The translations under genes were made by a program, and so were the position numbers. Below are positions 27,001-42,000 of a DNA stretch of 60,000 bases, in pieces. Within the stretch, counting starts at the first letter, position 1. Each line of letters opens with the position of its first letter. This stretch comes from Membranipora membranacea. Lineage: Eukaryota; Bryozoa; Gymnolaemata; Cheilostomatida; Membraniporidae. The stretch covers positions 5,458,001 through 5,518,000 of the forward strand of contig OU612071.1 in the NCBI GenBank assembly GCA_914767715.1, read 5' to 3'. Under the pieces are notes generated by a model. It made no database searches. It saw nothing but the letters and a program-made list of their open reading frames with translations, and had not been told where the DNA came from.

Positions 27001-30000
27001 GAGGGGTTAGGTCTATCCACTCCTGATGTGCAGTAATAACCTAAAACAAACAACACTTGAGGGTGAAAACATTGTATTTCTAGGATTGACAATACAGAAC
27101 TGATCTGACGAGGATTTGCTCCTTATTTGCTCTATTTTTGCTTAGTATAGGTTGGGATTGCTCAGGGTTCGCCTGGTACTTCATTGGAGTTTGGTCAGGA
27201 TTTGGTTGGAATTCCCTAAGGATTTCATCCGGATTTAGTCCGGATTGGGTCGGGGTTTGATCAGGATGTGGTTGATGTTTGATTGTGATTTGATTGTGAT
27301 TTGATCGGAATTTGGTCGTGCTTTTGTCGAAATTTCATCGGGATGTCGTCGGGATTTGATTGTGATTTTGGGTATTTGGCCGGGATTTGATCGGGATTTG
27401 ATCCTGATTCTGTCAGGGTTTGGTCTGGATATGGTCGGTATTTGATAAAGATTTGATCAGTAATGGGTCCGGATTCATTAGATTTTTGATCAGGATTTTG
27501 TCGGGATTTGATCGTGATTTTAGTGGGATTAGATTGGGACTTGACCGAAATTGCTTAGGATTTGAATGGGAAATGCTCAAGATTGTTTGGGATGTGATCG
27601 GCATTTAATAAATATTTGATGATAAGCCACAGATTAACTAAGTAGAGCTATAAGTATGAAATATCATACCTTCCGCACAGTCTCCGGATGGTTCAGTTAT
27701 ACCAGGAGTATCACAGTATAGACCAGCGGGACACGGCAGACATTCAGACTCTGTCATCAGACTGGTGAGGTTAGAGTAAGTACCTAGAGGACACTTCACC
27801 CAGTCGTTACCAGTACCTGAAACATTGAGATGGAAATTTGCATGAGGGGTTAAAAGTTTCTTTGCAATAGATACTGATACGGTAGAAGATCAAACTACAA
27901 AATATCAAAATTACACGCTTTAAAACTTTGCTAGAATTCAGTGGTTACCATTGCCATACTTAAAGCAGTAAACATAAACACTAATTTGTTTACCAGAAAA
28001 GCAACTGTTATCATGACCAATCCAAATGTTCTATAAATGTTTTATCGTTAAATACAGTCTTCCTGTATTATTCAAAGGTGTTATGAGGACAGCATTTCAC
28101 GGATAAACTGTACACCCATCAGGTGATACCAGTTAGTATTGATTGGCAGTTACCCAACTCAGTCACATACTGCAATAACTACACATCCGATCTAACATAT
28201 TAACAAAAACCCACAAAAAAAATCCAATTCAGTTTCTTTTATTTGGAAAACCCACCTAGAGGACAGTAGTAACCCTCTGGACATGGTGTATTAGTATCGT
28301 TAGCTGTAGCTGGTGTAACAGGTAGACAGTAAGCTCCGGCTGGACAGATTGTACAATCCGCCTCACCATCAACACTGGTGTAGTATCCATCGGCACATGC
28401 CTAGGTATAATATCAAAATATATCAGGGTTTAACCGGAAACAAAATAATGCTGCTAAAACTTTGAGCACCAGTTTTATTCCCTTCCATCATAAGAGTTGT
28501 GGTTCAAGTTACAACCCCTCAGACAACCATCCATTGATTCTAAGATATGTGCGAATCAGTAGAAGCATGCCTGTGGTCATCTTATTACCTGTTCAACACC
28601 TTGGCCTACACTTATGGGGGAGTAAAATCTCTGACATATCTTAATATCGTTATTGTGTCGCAAGATTCGATAGCAAATGTTCTCATTTGGAAGTTGGTGT
28701 ACAGACTAGTTTACCTGATATATGGAGCTGCCGTTAGGACAGTGCATTCCCTGAGGACATATGTACTGAGCAGGATTAGGTGAACTTTGACCCGTAGGAC
28801 AGTAGAATCCTCCCCAGCATTCATCTACAGCTGCTGTCATTCCTGAAACAAAAGACAACAAAGATTAGCCTGTGCAGTATGACAACATGACGATAACATT
28901 CAATTACCAATTTCATAATGCAGCTAATTGGTTAGACTTGATCGTACTCTGATGCTTCCACTGCAGACCTAATACAAAATACCAAACTAATCAATTAAGT
29001 CTGTGTAGATATATATTGGCGTAAAATATATGAGCTGTTACAAGTAGGTGAAAGGATAAGGTTTAGGATGTTTCTTTTATATGGCTTGGAACGGCTCCCA
29101 ATACAATGATTTAGATTGAAGTCTTTCTAAAAGCCTAGCTACATGAGCCGACGAAATGTGTGGAATTGTCTTCCCATTCATAGGCTACACACACCTACTT
29201 TCCTTACCTTGTGACAACATTGCTAAGTGAGTGACCAATGAGCCATGACCAATGAGTAAGGAGTAATGACCAATCAAATATGCTCTATTGTACCAACTGG
29301 CCAGTGACAGAAGTGTAGGTTCACAGCGTGGTCAACAACACGAACATGCTGGTCTCTAAATAGACGCATCGTTAGCGTGCCCAACGGCGTGGTTTAGCAT
29401 TGAACAACGCGTGGAATTTCCTTCCCACGTGATTTCGTGAGCCTGTCTAGCTACACCTTTAGGCTATGATACTAAAACTTTACCGAGTTGATAAGTATGC
29501 AAACAATTTTAATTAATGTTTTTTTGTTGACCGCAATACAAAAACCATGATATTTTACTATATTTTATCTTACCTGCGGTAGGGCAGTAGAAGCCGGCTG
29601 TACAATCAGTACACTGAGTCATGTTCTCCAGACCTGCAGTATTAGACCAGGTTCCAGAGGGACAAGGCTCGGGATAGTCGTCTCCTCCGCTACAGTAAGA
29701 GCCTTCAGTACACTGTACTTCTGTGGAGGAGGCGGAGCCTGGAGGGCAGTAGTATCCTGTGGGAAGGAGAAAATAAAAGAGTGACTGAATGATTCAATAT
29801 CAGTTAGCATCATTTTTCTCTTCGCAAAGAGTTTATGAAGTAATTTGGTTTGTTTATAGCGGGTAGTAGTAGTAACCTGTGAAATGGAGGAAATAAAGGA
29901 GCTTAGTTTAGCTTGTGTGGGAGTGACTCAATAATGGTAAGCAATATTTTCGCTTGCTAAGGAGGACGTTTATCAAGATATTTGGTTTATATAAGGTGGG

Positions 30001-33000
30001 TAATAGTACCCTTCGGAAACGAGAAAAGGTTAGATATATATAGGTAACAAGTATGTAGCATGTACACGTACGTGTACACATGTACAATAAGAATTCATTT
30101 ATGTTTTTAATATGAGTGATATAGTGATGTCGTGACCAATTTGGTGAAGTTCAGCTCATTGAATCCACAAATATCAGAAAGAAGATGGTGAACATTGTTG
30201 ACCAATGTACTGTGCACTTATACTTTCTTTCTTCTCTGATATGGGTGACAATATGTGAACCTTTTTGGATGGACAAATCTGACGAGAAAAATCTCTACCA
30301 AATTGCAAGAATTGACTTTCGAACCAATGCAGAACAGAGCAGAATCTGTATTGACAATTGATCAGCAATATGACGGGATGGAAAGCCCATTATTAGGATG
30401 TGTTTGACTTACCTGGATCACAAGCATCACCAGGTGACGTCATGTTGTAGTCTGGACAGTATAGACCTCCAGTACAGTTCTTACATTCATCCACAGACAA
30501 AAGTCCTGAAAAATGAAAATGTTTGAAATGATGAGGTGATAAACAGAAACTGCCCAGGCAGAAAAAATCCAATTATTAAACCTTCATCTAATTTTGCAAT
30601 GAGGGATTTATAAAAATGTAAGCGTTCTAATTAATTAAAAACTTGGATTTGCATTGAATATTTCAAATTTGCCCCTATCCAAAAACCTTACCGAATGTTC
30701 TACTCCAGACAAAAATAGACTGAGAACTTACCAGTATCAGGACTGTATGTGCCAGGTGGACACGGGTCTGGTAATGAGGTCCCCTCTTCACAATAATATC
30801 CAGGCGGACAGATATCATAGTTGGTATCATTGGCTGGTGTTCTACTGGATGAACCTCTGGTACAGAAATATCCTGAAAGGAAAAATAACTCCTTGTTTAA
30901 CTAAAATGTGAGCAATTCTTTCTTAATTTGCCCAAACAATATCCTGTCACCAATTCTATCAATCTCTATACAAGGTAATGAACCCAACAGATTGTGTACA
31001 TCGCACAAACTGATTTGCAAAACATGGCCTGATCCCATTCTCCTATCCAACCTGATGAACAGTGATCCAATCACATTAAAGCCGCAACTATATTTCAACC
31101 AATCAATGCCATATATTTCATCCAATCGGAACTCACCTGCATCACAGAGCCCAGTTGGTTCATCTAGTCCATCAGTTTCACAGTAGTATCCACCAGCACA
31201 CGGCTCACATTGTGATAAAGAGGTCCTGTGTGTAATGTTGTTAAATGTTCCAGCAGGACATGGATATTCAGTACTGAAAGTGGTGTTTATTGGACAGTAG
31301 AAACCTGTTATAAAGAGAGAAAGAAGAGTTACTGAGAGATTTATGTAATCACATGAAGAAAGTGAGTCAATTATCCAATCAGTTTCTACTGTTTCTTTTT
31401 ATGATTATGTTCACCATATCTCAGAGTTGTAAAGCTCCTTCTTAAAGATTGTAATGAAATGACAAACTCAAAATAAACAGGAGATCAAAGGATTAATCCA
31501 TAATCCTTAAATTCCGAGCATGTGCATGTGATAAAACAGTGAAGCAAGGGATCCTATTTCTGCAAAATTGCAGGAAAATATTTTGCATGGGGTAACCTCT
31601 CCCTGGAGTCTTGTCAGCTGACACCTAACATCGTGTAGCTTACCTGCGGGACATGCAGAGTTGTTATACATGACTACTGGTTCTATAGCATTATCACAGA
31701 AGTAGCCGGGCTCACAGTCCTTACAGCTACTCTGACCTAACTCATCCTGATAACTACCGCTCCAGCATCGAGTGTATCTGAAATGTGAAAAACATGGAAT
31801 AATATAGCGGAGTATTTGACTAACAAGCCACAACATATCAGGAATGAAGGGAGACAATTCCGACTTAAATTTTATGATTTCATTTCCCATATTCAATACA
31901 AATGTGTCTCCACAATGAAAAACAGACAATGTTTCAAAAAGCGAAGCTGGTACTGAAATTATGTTTTTATCTTCTAAAGATGATACTCTAAACTCTTGGG
32001 ACTTGTTAGCCTCAAAATGTCAGGAATGAAGAGAGACAACTCAAAGTTGAATTTATTGCGTGTCTCTTCTATGAGTAACCACATACTGATGTGCAGTTTA
32101 TTGAAATTGGATAGGATCCATTTTGCAATAACAATATGAATGAGTATGATCTTAGTGAAAGTGAGAGGAAAAACATCATCCTTGGCACTTGAAAATTGAC
32201 AAAAACATCAAAAAGAAGCAACAAATAAGTTAATTAAGATCAGACGATACCAAACTGTATGTTACACTTACAGTGGTACTCCTGTTAGACAGTAGTGACC
32301 TTGGGGACAGATATAACTGGATGGTGTGTCTGTATCCTGTCCTCCAGGGCAGTAATATCCTTCTGAGCATTCTCCTATAAAAACATATAAGCATTGTGTC
32401 GAAATCCTAACATATACAGATGGAAATGACGATGTCTGACAATGAACGACAGAAAATCATATTATTATGATACTGTTTCTAGGTATTCCACACAGTCCAG
32501 ATTTGCCTACATTGAATGACATAAAAAAGGTAATTGTCGTTTATTAGTTTGAGTTAATGAAATTAATTTAAATAACTGAAAAAGTGACGTAGAGCACCCA
32601 AGTAAACCTGGCTGAGTAAAAGAACCCTATTTTAGAGTTATGGTTCAAAACAAGGTACATTGATAAAAATGCGGATGGATCATTCATGTAAAGCCAATGA
32701 CATTGATGAAAACTGCAAGCCTTTCAATAGTCATAACCATTACATAGATAGGCTATAACCTTCAGTATAAGAACGGTAGATATTTTACCTGTTGGGTAGT
32801 CGTTTCCTGCCCCTGAGCAGTAGTACCCAGCTGTACACTGTATACAGGCCGAGCCGTTAGTGTTACGAGTAGAGTTTAGGTATGTACCACTAGGACAGAG
32901 AGATGGTGAGTCTGATCCTTCAAGGCAGTATGCTCCCATCGGGCATTCATCACCTACAGGAAATACAAACATTGGTGATTATTTTATGCTCTTCTAGACA

Positions 33001-36000
33001 CCAACCAAAATTCTTAGTGATACAATTGAAGCAAATGATGTTGCATTTGAAATCACAATACGAGAAAGATCAATTCCTCATACTACAACAATGAAGTGAT
33101 ATTAACTTTTATCTTCAAGCATAGCCCTGGGACCAAACTACATTCATTGTGTTGGCACATTTGTATTTTGGAGCTTAGCATATTGACACTAGATTTGAAA
33201 ATGAGAGCATTTATAATTCTATGAAAATCTCAAAAGCAATGCGTAAAAATATTAGAAAAAAATACGTGAGGCGTAAGAAGAGAATTTCTACAGGAAAGTA
33301 TAACTATAGACTGAGAGACTTACCAGTGATGCCATCAGTAGGGTTGGGTTCACTTGCAGCCAGAGTACAGTAGTACCCTTCATCACATAGACCACTGGTT
33401 CTATTCAGATAATCCCCAGCGCAGTATTCACCGGGAGTGCAGTTCTGAAATAGGAAACTTTGAATATGGACTAATATTTAATATTTTGACGAAAAAACAA
33501 GAAAATTTTGACCATGAGATTAACAAATGTGCATCATTCAGGGTCATATGACACATGATTTTAAGATAGGACCTTCGTTATAACAAGCTCTCGGTTTGTG
33601 TCTGATAATGGGATAGGATTTTTCAAGGCAAACTGAGAGAAAGAACCACATGCAAACCTCTCAAACCAAATTCGACCAAGGGACTAACAGTGTTCCTAAG
33701 TGGTAAGCCTTAGAGGCGGAGTTTGAGTGAAAGGAAGGAGTTTGCCTGAGATGCTGACCTTTACTTTGAGGGGGGGACTTTTCTTTGGGGGAGGAGCTTG
33801 TCTGAGGGGCGTACCTTTAATTTGGGGGAGGAGCTTACCTGAGGAGCAGAGCTGGCAGCTGGACAGTAATAACCAGGAGTACATTTATCTCCTCCTGACC
33901 CACTAGGTGATGGAGTTGAGCTACCAGAGTCACAATAATAACCGGCATCACATTCTCCTGTGGGCCATACCAGTCCCTGTTAAATAATGTCAGAAAAGGT
34001 ACATTAACTTAAGTTTATTTTGATAGAGTCGATTCCCTAGTCAACTACCAACTGACACAATTTGCAGTGCAAACTAGATCACTAGAAATATAAAGAAAAG
34101 TAGGCTGATCCATCACAAAATACACTAAGTAATCCGCCATTGTTACTTTTAATCATCCTGCGACATGTTTTAATAGAGCAAATCACATTTAGCAGACTGT
34201 CGCATGACCTTATATATAAATCAATCACACACTTACCTAATCACATGACCTGGTTTGACCTTATAAATCAACCAGTCAGACACATTTATCTAATCACATG
34301 ACCTTATATATCTACCAATCAGACACTACCATCTAATCACATGACCTGACTGACCTGATTATCACAGTACATTCCACCAGGGCAGCTGAGACAGTAGCTA
34401 TCACTTGTAGCCTCAGTGACATTATTATATGTTCCTGCAGGGCAGGGGTTCTCTGTATCTGAGGCTGTACCTCCATCACAGTAATAACCAGCTGGACACG
34501 GGTTTGTGGTGTAGTTAGCTGTGCCTAAATATGATAATGATAACAAGTAATATATGATAAGATGTGATGTATTTTCATCAACTTGATAATACTAATTGGA
34601 TGATCAGCAAAGTTGAGCAACTAAGCCAACTGGGTGCCGAATATGGCGGCCGCGCCCTTAAACCACCTTTATTTCTAAGTCTTCAGACAGAGACAGACTT
34701 GCAATTTTAACCAACAATAAGAAAAAGAAAAAACGATAAAATGACTTGATTACCTCTTGTACTTGTTTTCTAAGATATTGTGCTCAACAAAAGCACAACA
34801 AAAATGGCACATCATCATATTTCCGAAACTATTTTCTTATTTAACATGATATGGTGGTGGCGAAATTCACCTCAAAATTGCTACCATCCCTAACACCGCA
34901 CACATTGGAAATAACATCGCTTTAAATCACATGGTACTTATCAATGTTTACCTGTGGGACAGTAGAATCCTATCGGACAAGAGTCACATGACGCGCTACC
35001 CTCCAGCTCAGCGTAAGTACCAGCTACACAAGCTGACGGCAGCGTAGAGCCAGCCGGGCACTCATATCCAACTGGGCATATACCTTACAAATACAGATTA
35101 TAACCGATCTTACTACAGTACAAATTGTAGCAAAATTTACTTGAGTCATAATAGGCCTAGACACATGGGCTATCAGTTTAGGGTCGTCCTATAGGTGTCA
35201 CAGAAAGAGAGGTTGGTATGATTTGAGAGCAAAGTGCCTCTACAACGTTTTGTGGCACTTTACTAAGACACAACATCAACAGCAAGGAGTAAGAAACTAT
35301 GACTATGGCCAATTGCTATAAACAAAGGGCACAAGCCTAAAAAACCTGAATGGCTACAGAAGAGGCTGGAGGGAAGAAAGTTTGCCCTAACTTTTCTCCC
35401 AAAACAGTCAAACGTAAGGCTATAACCAAATGGCACTTAATGTGACATACCTCCATATCCAAGCTCCGCCCAGTTATAACACGTTACGTTATCCGCTGTG
35501 TGATTTTGAGATAACGGATACCTCCTGTCTACACCGCTTACACACCAATGTCCCGCTCCACAATCACCTGTAAAACACAAATATAGAATACCTATATTAT
35601 GCTATATTATATTTTTTATATTTTTATATTATATAAATTTTATTATTTAATTAATTATCTTCATTCTTTCACATCGAAGTACATGATCATACTGTCAAAA
35701 ACATTATAAAGGATTAGCAATGGTACACTCAATTAAAATGGCTGCTGGCAGCAACTCCATAAGATTTGGAGTCCTTAAAGTTTGTTGGCAACTTGGGGCA
35801 CACCTGAGAGTCTGACAAACGGTTGTCCAGCAATTCATACATAACTATACAAACCTGTAGGCGCAGGTAAATGTTCATCACTACAGTATTTGCCTGCTTC
35901 ACATGGTATACAGTCGTCTAGCTCAGTAGCCTGATACTGATCTTGGTATGTTCCTCTAGGACAGGCTGGTATGTCAAAACTGGTACCTTCTGGGCAGTAG

Positions 36001-39000
36001 TAACCCTGTGTGTGGTAAATAAATAAAATAATGTAATAATATAATCGAATAGATATAATAATATTATTTTATAACTATATTTTACATTCTTTTCCATTTG
36101 TTTTTAAGATCTATGACAAACAATTTGAAATCATAAATTATACATATTATGTCATATAATTAACCAAATAATATGGAACTGGCTAAACACTCGCTAATGT
36201 AATAATTAATAATACACACATTAATCATTATAATAGTTGAAAACAAAATTAATGTAATAAAAAAGTAATTGAATATATATATAGTTAAATCGTTTAAATA
36301 ATTTTATTAAAACATTTTGTTCATTTATACTTGTTAAATTCATAACAAACAATCAAGAATCACATCAATTATAATAACGGTGGCATATAATGTATAAACG
36401 GCTTGCTTTGCTTATCCCAAGGGGAAAAGCAACAATAATAACCAACAAATAATTATAAAAATAATAATATTCATCATAAAATACACTAAGGAATCCACCA
36501 TCGTCATCAACCAGGGACATAGTTTAATTTAGCTAATAACATTAAGCAGTAGTGTCACATGACCTTATGAATCAACCAATCAGAAATCTCACCAGAGGAC
36601 AAAGCTGTAGAACTCCTCCAGCCTCACAGTAGAATCCAGCTGGACAGAATAAGCAGGCATCGGCTTGTGTGTAGTTTACCTGTACAAAAAAAACCACACG
36701 GTCATGAGTAACATCCATAAAATCATTGGGTCTGAGGAAAAGATTGATTAGCAAGAAATTCTTCACTTTCAACTATAATGATTGAATCGCTGGACGCACC
36801 CATATCATTAGAAACTTATTCAACTACTATCAAAGCACTTCAAATACTGATTATTATTATTACTGGTGCATTTTTTCCTTGTCACTCAGGTTTCTCTTAT
36901 TTTCTAAGAGACTTTTTCTGTCACTGCATGAACATTCAACAAGATGATTTTAGATGGACAATATAAAGTACATTCATAAATTGATGACCTTGATGGTCTG
37001 CATTATGTATCCCCAGATACTTACATAAGTGCCATTCTGACAGGGTACGGGTAGAGCGGTGCCACCCGGACAGTAATGACCTATTGGACATGGAGTAGAG
37101 GCTGGCTGCTGATCCACAGTACCTGTTGGGCAGTAGAAGCCGGCCCCACAATCTCCTGTAAATAGTATGTGAGAATTAAGTGGTTTTTTATTTTTTAAAC
37201 TAGCTACAAAATGAACCGAATAAATTCACCTGGATCACTTGGACTACATTTTTCTGTATTGAAGAATTTCATTTATATTATATTTGTGTATTGAACAGTA
37301 TTAAGAGACAGACTTGAATATTAAACTTTATGAATTAAACTTTGATATGTTAGACAAGCAAGTAAGTTAGCTTTAATCATGCTAGAGCCAGCCAGGGTAT
37401 ATCAAGGCATTTTCTCATACTAAGGCGTAGCACTTTTTTGATGACACATCCTAATCCTACGATGGTCATAGGACATGACAGATATGGCAATAAATATGCA
37501 GGTATAACCTTGACATAGTCTTAGCTTTATATAATTTACCTGCAGGTTCTATTAGCCCAGTAGTATCACAGTACATTCCAGCTGTACAGTCTGTACAGTT
37601 AGATGAGGCTTGTAGTCCGGTCTCATTAGAGAATGTACCTGTTTAAGAAACAACAACTGTATTAAGTTCAGAAGAAAAGAAGTGAATATAGTAGTTTTGT
37701 CAAGTGGACCAGCTTCGGCATTATCGGTGTTTGCTGATATACAATGTGACAAAGTCGCAGTGAACGTTTGTGGTGTCGTTTGCCCTCAACTGTTGAAGTA
37801 AATAACAAAAACATGTTGACCTAATATATCCAGCGGTTTTCTTTTTTACGGAAAGGGGGCAAGGCCACTATGTTGCTCCATCTAGTTTGAAATTCATCAA
37901 ACCTGAGCAGATGAAACAACCACTCATCATTCATATCATAACATATTCATTACTTTTTAACTTTTAACCTTTTTCTACCACTCCAGAGTAAAACCAAGTC
38001 AATGAGTTTAACCCTTGTACCACTTACCTTGAGGACAAGGGGTGGGGTGGGCGCTGCCTGCCTCACAATAATCTCCCTCAGTACAGACTATGAATGTAGG
38101 GTTATCAGCTGCACCAGGACAGTAAAATCCAGCATCACAATCTCCTACTGGTGCTGTGAGATTAAACTCAGAACAGTGCATTCCTACAAAACAAGATTTA
38201 ACATACATAACGTACTGCTATTGCAGGAGACAAGGTTTTTTATTGAACTTGCGACATGGAATAAACTAAAAGGTTATTTTTGTAAGAGCTGTGGAAGTTT
38301 ATAATAAATACTCGTAGTGAGGGTTCTCCAAAGCAAATTCTACATTCCATTTAAATTATGTTTGCAGGGTGACAATCCAAAAGAATTGTACTCTCAAATT
38401 TTTCTGTTCAATATTAACTGAAATCTTCTCTGAATATTCACTTTGAGTTTGTTTCGGTAATTCTGATATCATTTAATATCAAGTTAGGTTTTTAAGTTAA
38501 AGCACCTCTATCACCTTGGAGGTTCAAAACTTTAAAGGGGTAAAAAAATATGAAAAGATTAATGCAAAAACTGAAAACAGCAAATTTAAAAAAAATTAAA
38601 TTGGAAGTTGTCTGCTCTGTTGTGCTCAATTCTGAATGCAAACTTGTTAACCATGATTGAGCATGCCAGCTATTATGTTGCTCTCTCATAAATACAAATG
38701 TTTGTAAAATAAGTGCTTTAACTAAAAAATTATCACACAAACATACCAGCGGTACAGTTGAGACACTCTGTGTCAGCAGTCAGCAGTGTGGTGTTACTGT
38801 AAGTACCCAGAGGACACTTCTGTGGTTGTGATGTACCTTCAGGGCAGTAGTGTCCCTCTGGACAAACATCTGCTTCATCATCTCCCTGTGTAGGGGTGGA
38901 GGAGGCCGCCCCCGACTTACAGAAATATCTGTCAATGGAAATTGGATATTGTTATTTAAGTTTTATGGGTTCAAAAAAATAATGACTAGTATCAGGATCA

Positions 39001-42000
39001 AACTTGAACTTAAATTCCATTTAGTAATGAGCATATCATCTTCATCCATTGATTCAAGAATCAAAGTAAGCTAATCACAACTACTTCTTCAATGCTTGCC
39101 AGCCACAATGTTTCTGTGTGTAAATATTATTATTCTGTAAATTATTTAAACAATTGCAAATCCCTCAAGTTCATTTGTCCATCTTAGAAATGGGATAAAA
39201 CAAGCAGTAGCTAGACATATTGCGCAACGTCTCCTATCATCCCGATCTGATTCTACTCGTCAATTAGCCTTGTCACTGTAAATAATTTGATATTTAATTG
39301 AGGGCAATAGTACGCTTAGTAGGAACTAAGGGCTACATAAATTAGCCTGAAACACAAAGTACAACATTTCTCATAACGGGCAATCGCTCCATTGCTCCCA
39401 CTCTAAGCTACAAGTACGTTGGAGATCTAAGCTAACTCTTACCCAGCCGTGCAGAGTTTCCAGTATCTTGTTTGTCCTTGCTCATCACAGTAATATCCAC
39501 CGGGACAGGCTACACAATCATCTACTGACTTAGCCTGAGTTATATTCAGATATGTACCCTCTGGACACGGGTTGTCATTAGCCAGCGCCGTACCTGTAAA
39601 CAATTTACCTATATTAGAACTGGGTCTAATTATGTTTCAATGTGTTATTCACTGGTTAGGGCAGGGACAGATGGGCCAACATGGCTTTGAAAATTGCCAA
39701 ACTTTAACCTAGAAGTATTTCAAGTCTCCAGCTACACTGAAAAGGGGGAAACAGCTGCTTAAAAAAACTAACCAATAAAGAAGTCCCTAAGATAGCCTTA
39801 TACAGTCAACACCTGTAATTACTCACCATTCGGACAGTAGTATCCTTCAGGACAGTAGCTGTTGTTATACATCACAACAGGGTCGACTGTATTATCACAA
39901 TAGTAACCTTCCATACAGAGCTTACAATCTGATTGGCCCGTTTCGTCCTGATAATAGCCAGGTATACATCTTACAGCCTCATGACTTCCTTCTTCACAGA
40001 AGTGACCTGAAGAGACAAAGTCATACAGTGAGACACCTACCTTTGATTTTAGTTTGTGACTGTATCTTAGTATTCCAGATACAATTCTCAAATGGTGCTT
40101 CAATATTATAATGGGTCAATATCATCAATACCACTGAAGGGCATGTTCAGACCACAGCCAGCCCTTAAAGCTTTCGGGATGGCGATCGCGGCCGTAGGCG
40201 GTCGTTAAGGGGGTGGGTGGGAAGCTAGGAAACTCCGTTTTTAGCAATTTATCACTTTTTCAACTTTAGCACCTGTTTACAGCACTTTTGCCTCATCTCA
40301 CAGAGTTCTAACCCTGTTTTTCAGATTCCTCATACCTTAAAACATACATCTGTGTTGTCACATCAATAAAATAACATAAATGTGCAGACTTATTAATGGT
40401 TGTCTTCCCCTATGTCTGGACATTCTCAGACACGGCACTTTTCGGAGACTGCTAGCTTGTTTAAAATGAATAAGACTCGTTATATTTTATTAGGAGTTAT
40501 CGTTTTGGTCAGATTTTATTGTCATTGGAAGACAACTATTTAATTAGTATGGGAAAATATAGGGAAAAAAGGGGACAATCTCTTATCACAACATATAACA
40601 TAGCCTAAGGACCATTTATAGCGAGCCTTAATTGACATGAATCATTTTCGAGCCTCCGAAAAGTGCCGTGTCTGAGAATGTCCAGACATAGGAGAAGACA
40701 ACCATTAATAAGTCTGCACATTTATGTTATTTTATTGATGTGACAACTTACATGTATGTTTTAAGGTATGAGGAATCTGAAAAACAGGGTTAGAACTCTG
40801 TGAGATGAGGCAAAAGTGCTGTAAACAGGTGCTATAGTTAAAAAAGTGATAAATTGCAAAAACGGAGTTTCCTAGCTTCCGACCCACCCCCTTAACGACC
40901 GCGATCGCCATCCCGAACGCTTTTAAGGGCTGGCTGTGGTTCAGACATGTAAAATCTGTAATGAAATCAAGTTTTTTCAATCAAAGTGCACACAAAGAAG
41001 GTACTGAAAAGATAATATTTTCATGTTAGTATGTAAAATAGTACCTTCTCATCTCAACATTGAGTGAAAACATGATCAAAATGGGCCACAGGCTTTTATG
41101 AACCTAGACCACTATGCTCAGTAAGACTGAGAACTATAGCATGCCAGCAAAATACTGATCCTTTCACAATCGCTTCAATCCCTTAACCACGAGTATACAA
41201 ACCTTGAGGACAGATAGTATCTGTAGGTGTTGTAGTGTTATCTCCTCCTGGACAATAATATCCAGCTGAACAATCACCATCTGGGTACACATTACCATAT
41301 CTATAAATGGTAACATAACATTGACAATTATCTCCTCATATGAATAACACGACAACATTAAATAGTGGCCAGTGACTTTTAATAGCACAAGCTAAGTTCC
41401 AGTTTGTGCAAATTGAAAGAAAGAATCTTCCAGCTACCAGATGAAAGAATTTTGACTTGAGAACTTGTTTATTCTACCACAGCATTCTTGTGATGGCTAC
41501 TTCTAAACCCAATCAATGTGCTTATAGAATAAGAATCATCACATGTACTTAGCACACCCCTGTACAAGGGGTGACTTCTATTTCTACAAATTCACTTACC
41601 CCTGGCAGTATTGCCCTGGTGTACAGGTGAAGCATTCTGATAGTTCAGTAGCTCCAGTGAAGTTAGCGAAGGTTCCTGGGGGACAGTTAGCACCAGAGAA
41701 ACTACCGGCTTCACAGTACTGTCCGGCTGGGCAGGCGTCACCTGGTCAGAGGAAATGAGGCAAAATACATTAGTTACATCAATTTCATATATTGTAGCAT
41801 TTTCGAGCCTGAAAGTCTCTTCCCGAAAATAGAGGGTCATTGAAATAGTCAAACATCTTGGTGTACTTGAGCAGTGATAGCCAATTAGTGACCGACGATA
41901 TTCCAGGATATTGTGGCTAGGGTATGGTAACATCATCATGAAAATGTAACTTCTCAGGGAGTAAGGGTCGATCTCAAATTAAATTCATTTACCTAATCTC

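Larger units (their letters stand above)
32375..39442. other. introns between exons 46 and 59
   Basis: Thirteen introns, roughly 300-600 bp. Besides the repeats listed at 33.7 and 34.2 kb and AT-rich stretches at 36.0-36.5 kb, I see nothing of note. Confidence 0.5.

Noticed and set aside
27413-27608. Overlapping open frames on both strands
   Set aside because: Both are translations of the degenerate GATTTGATC repeat, with repeat-like protein sequence.
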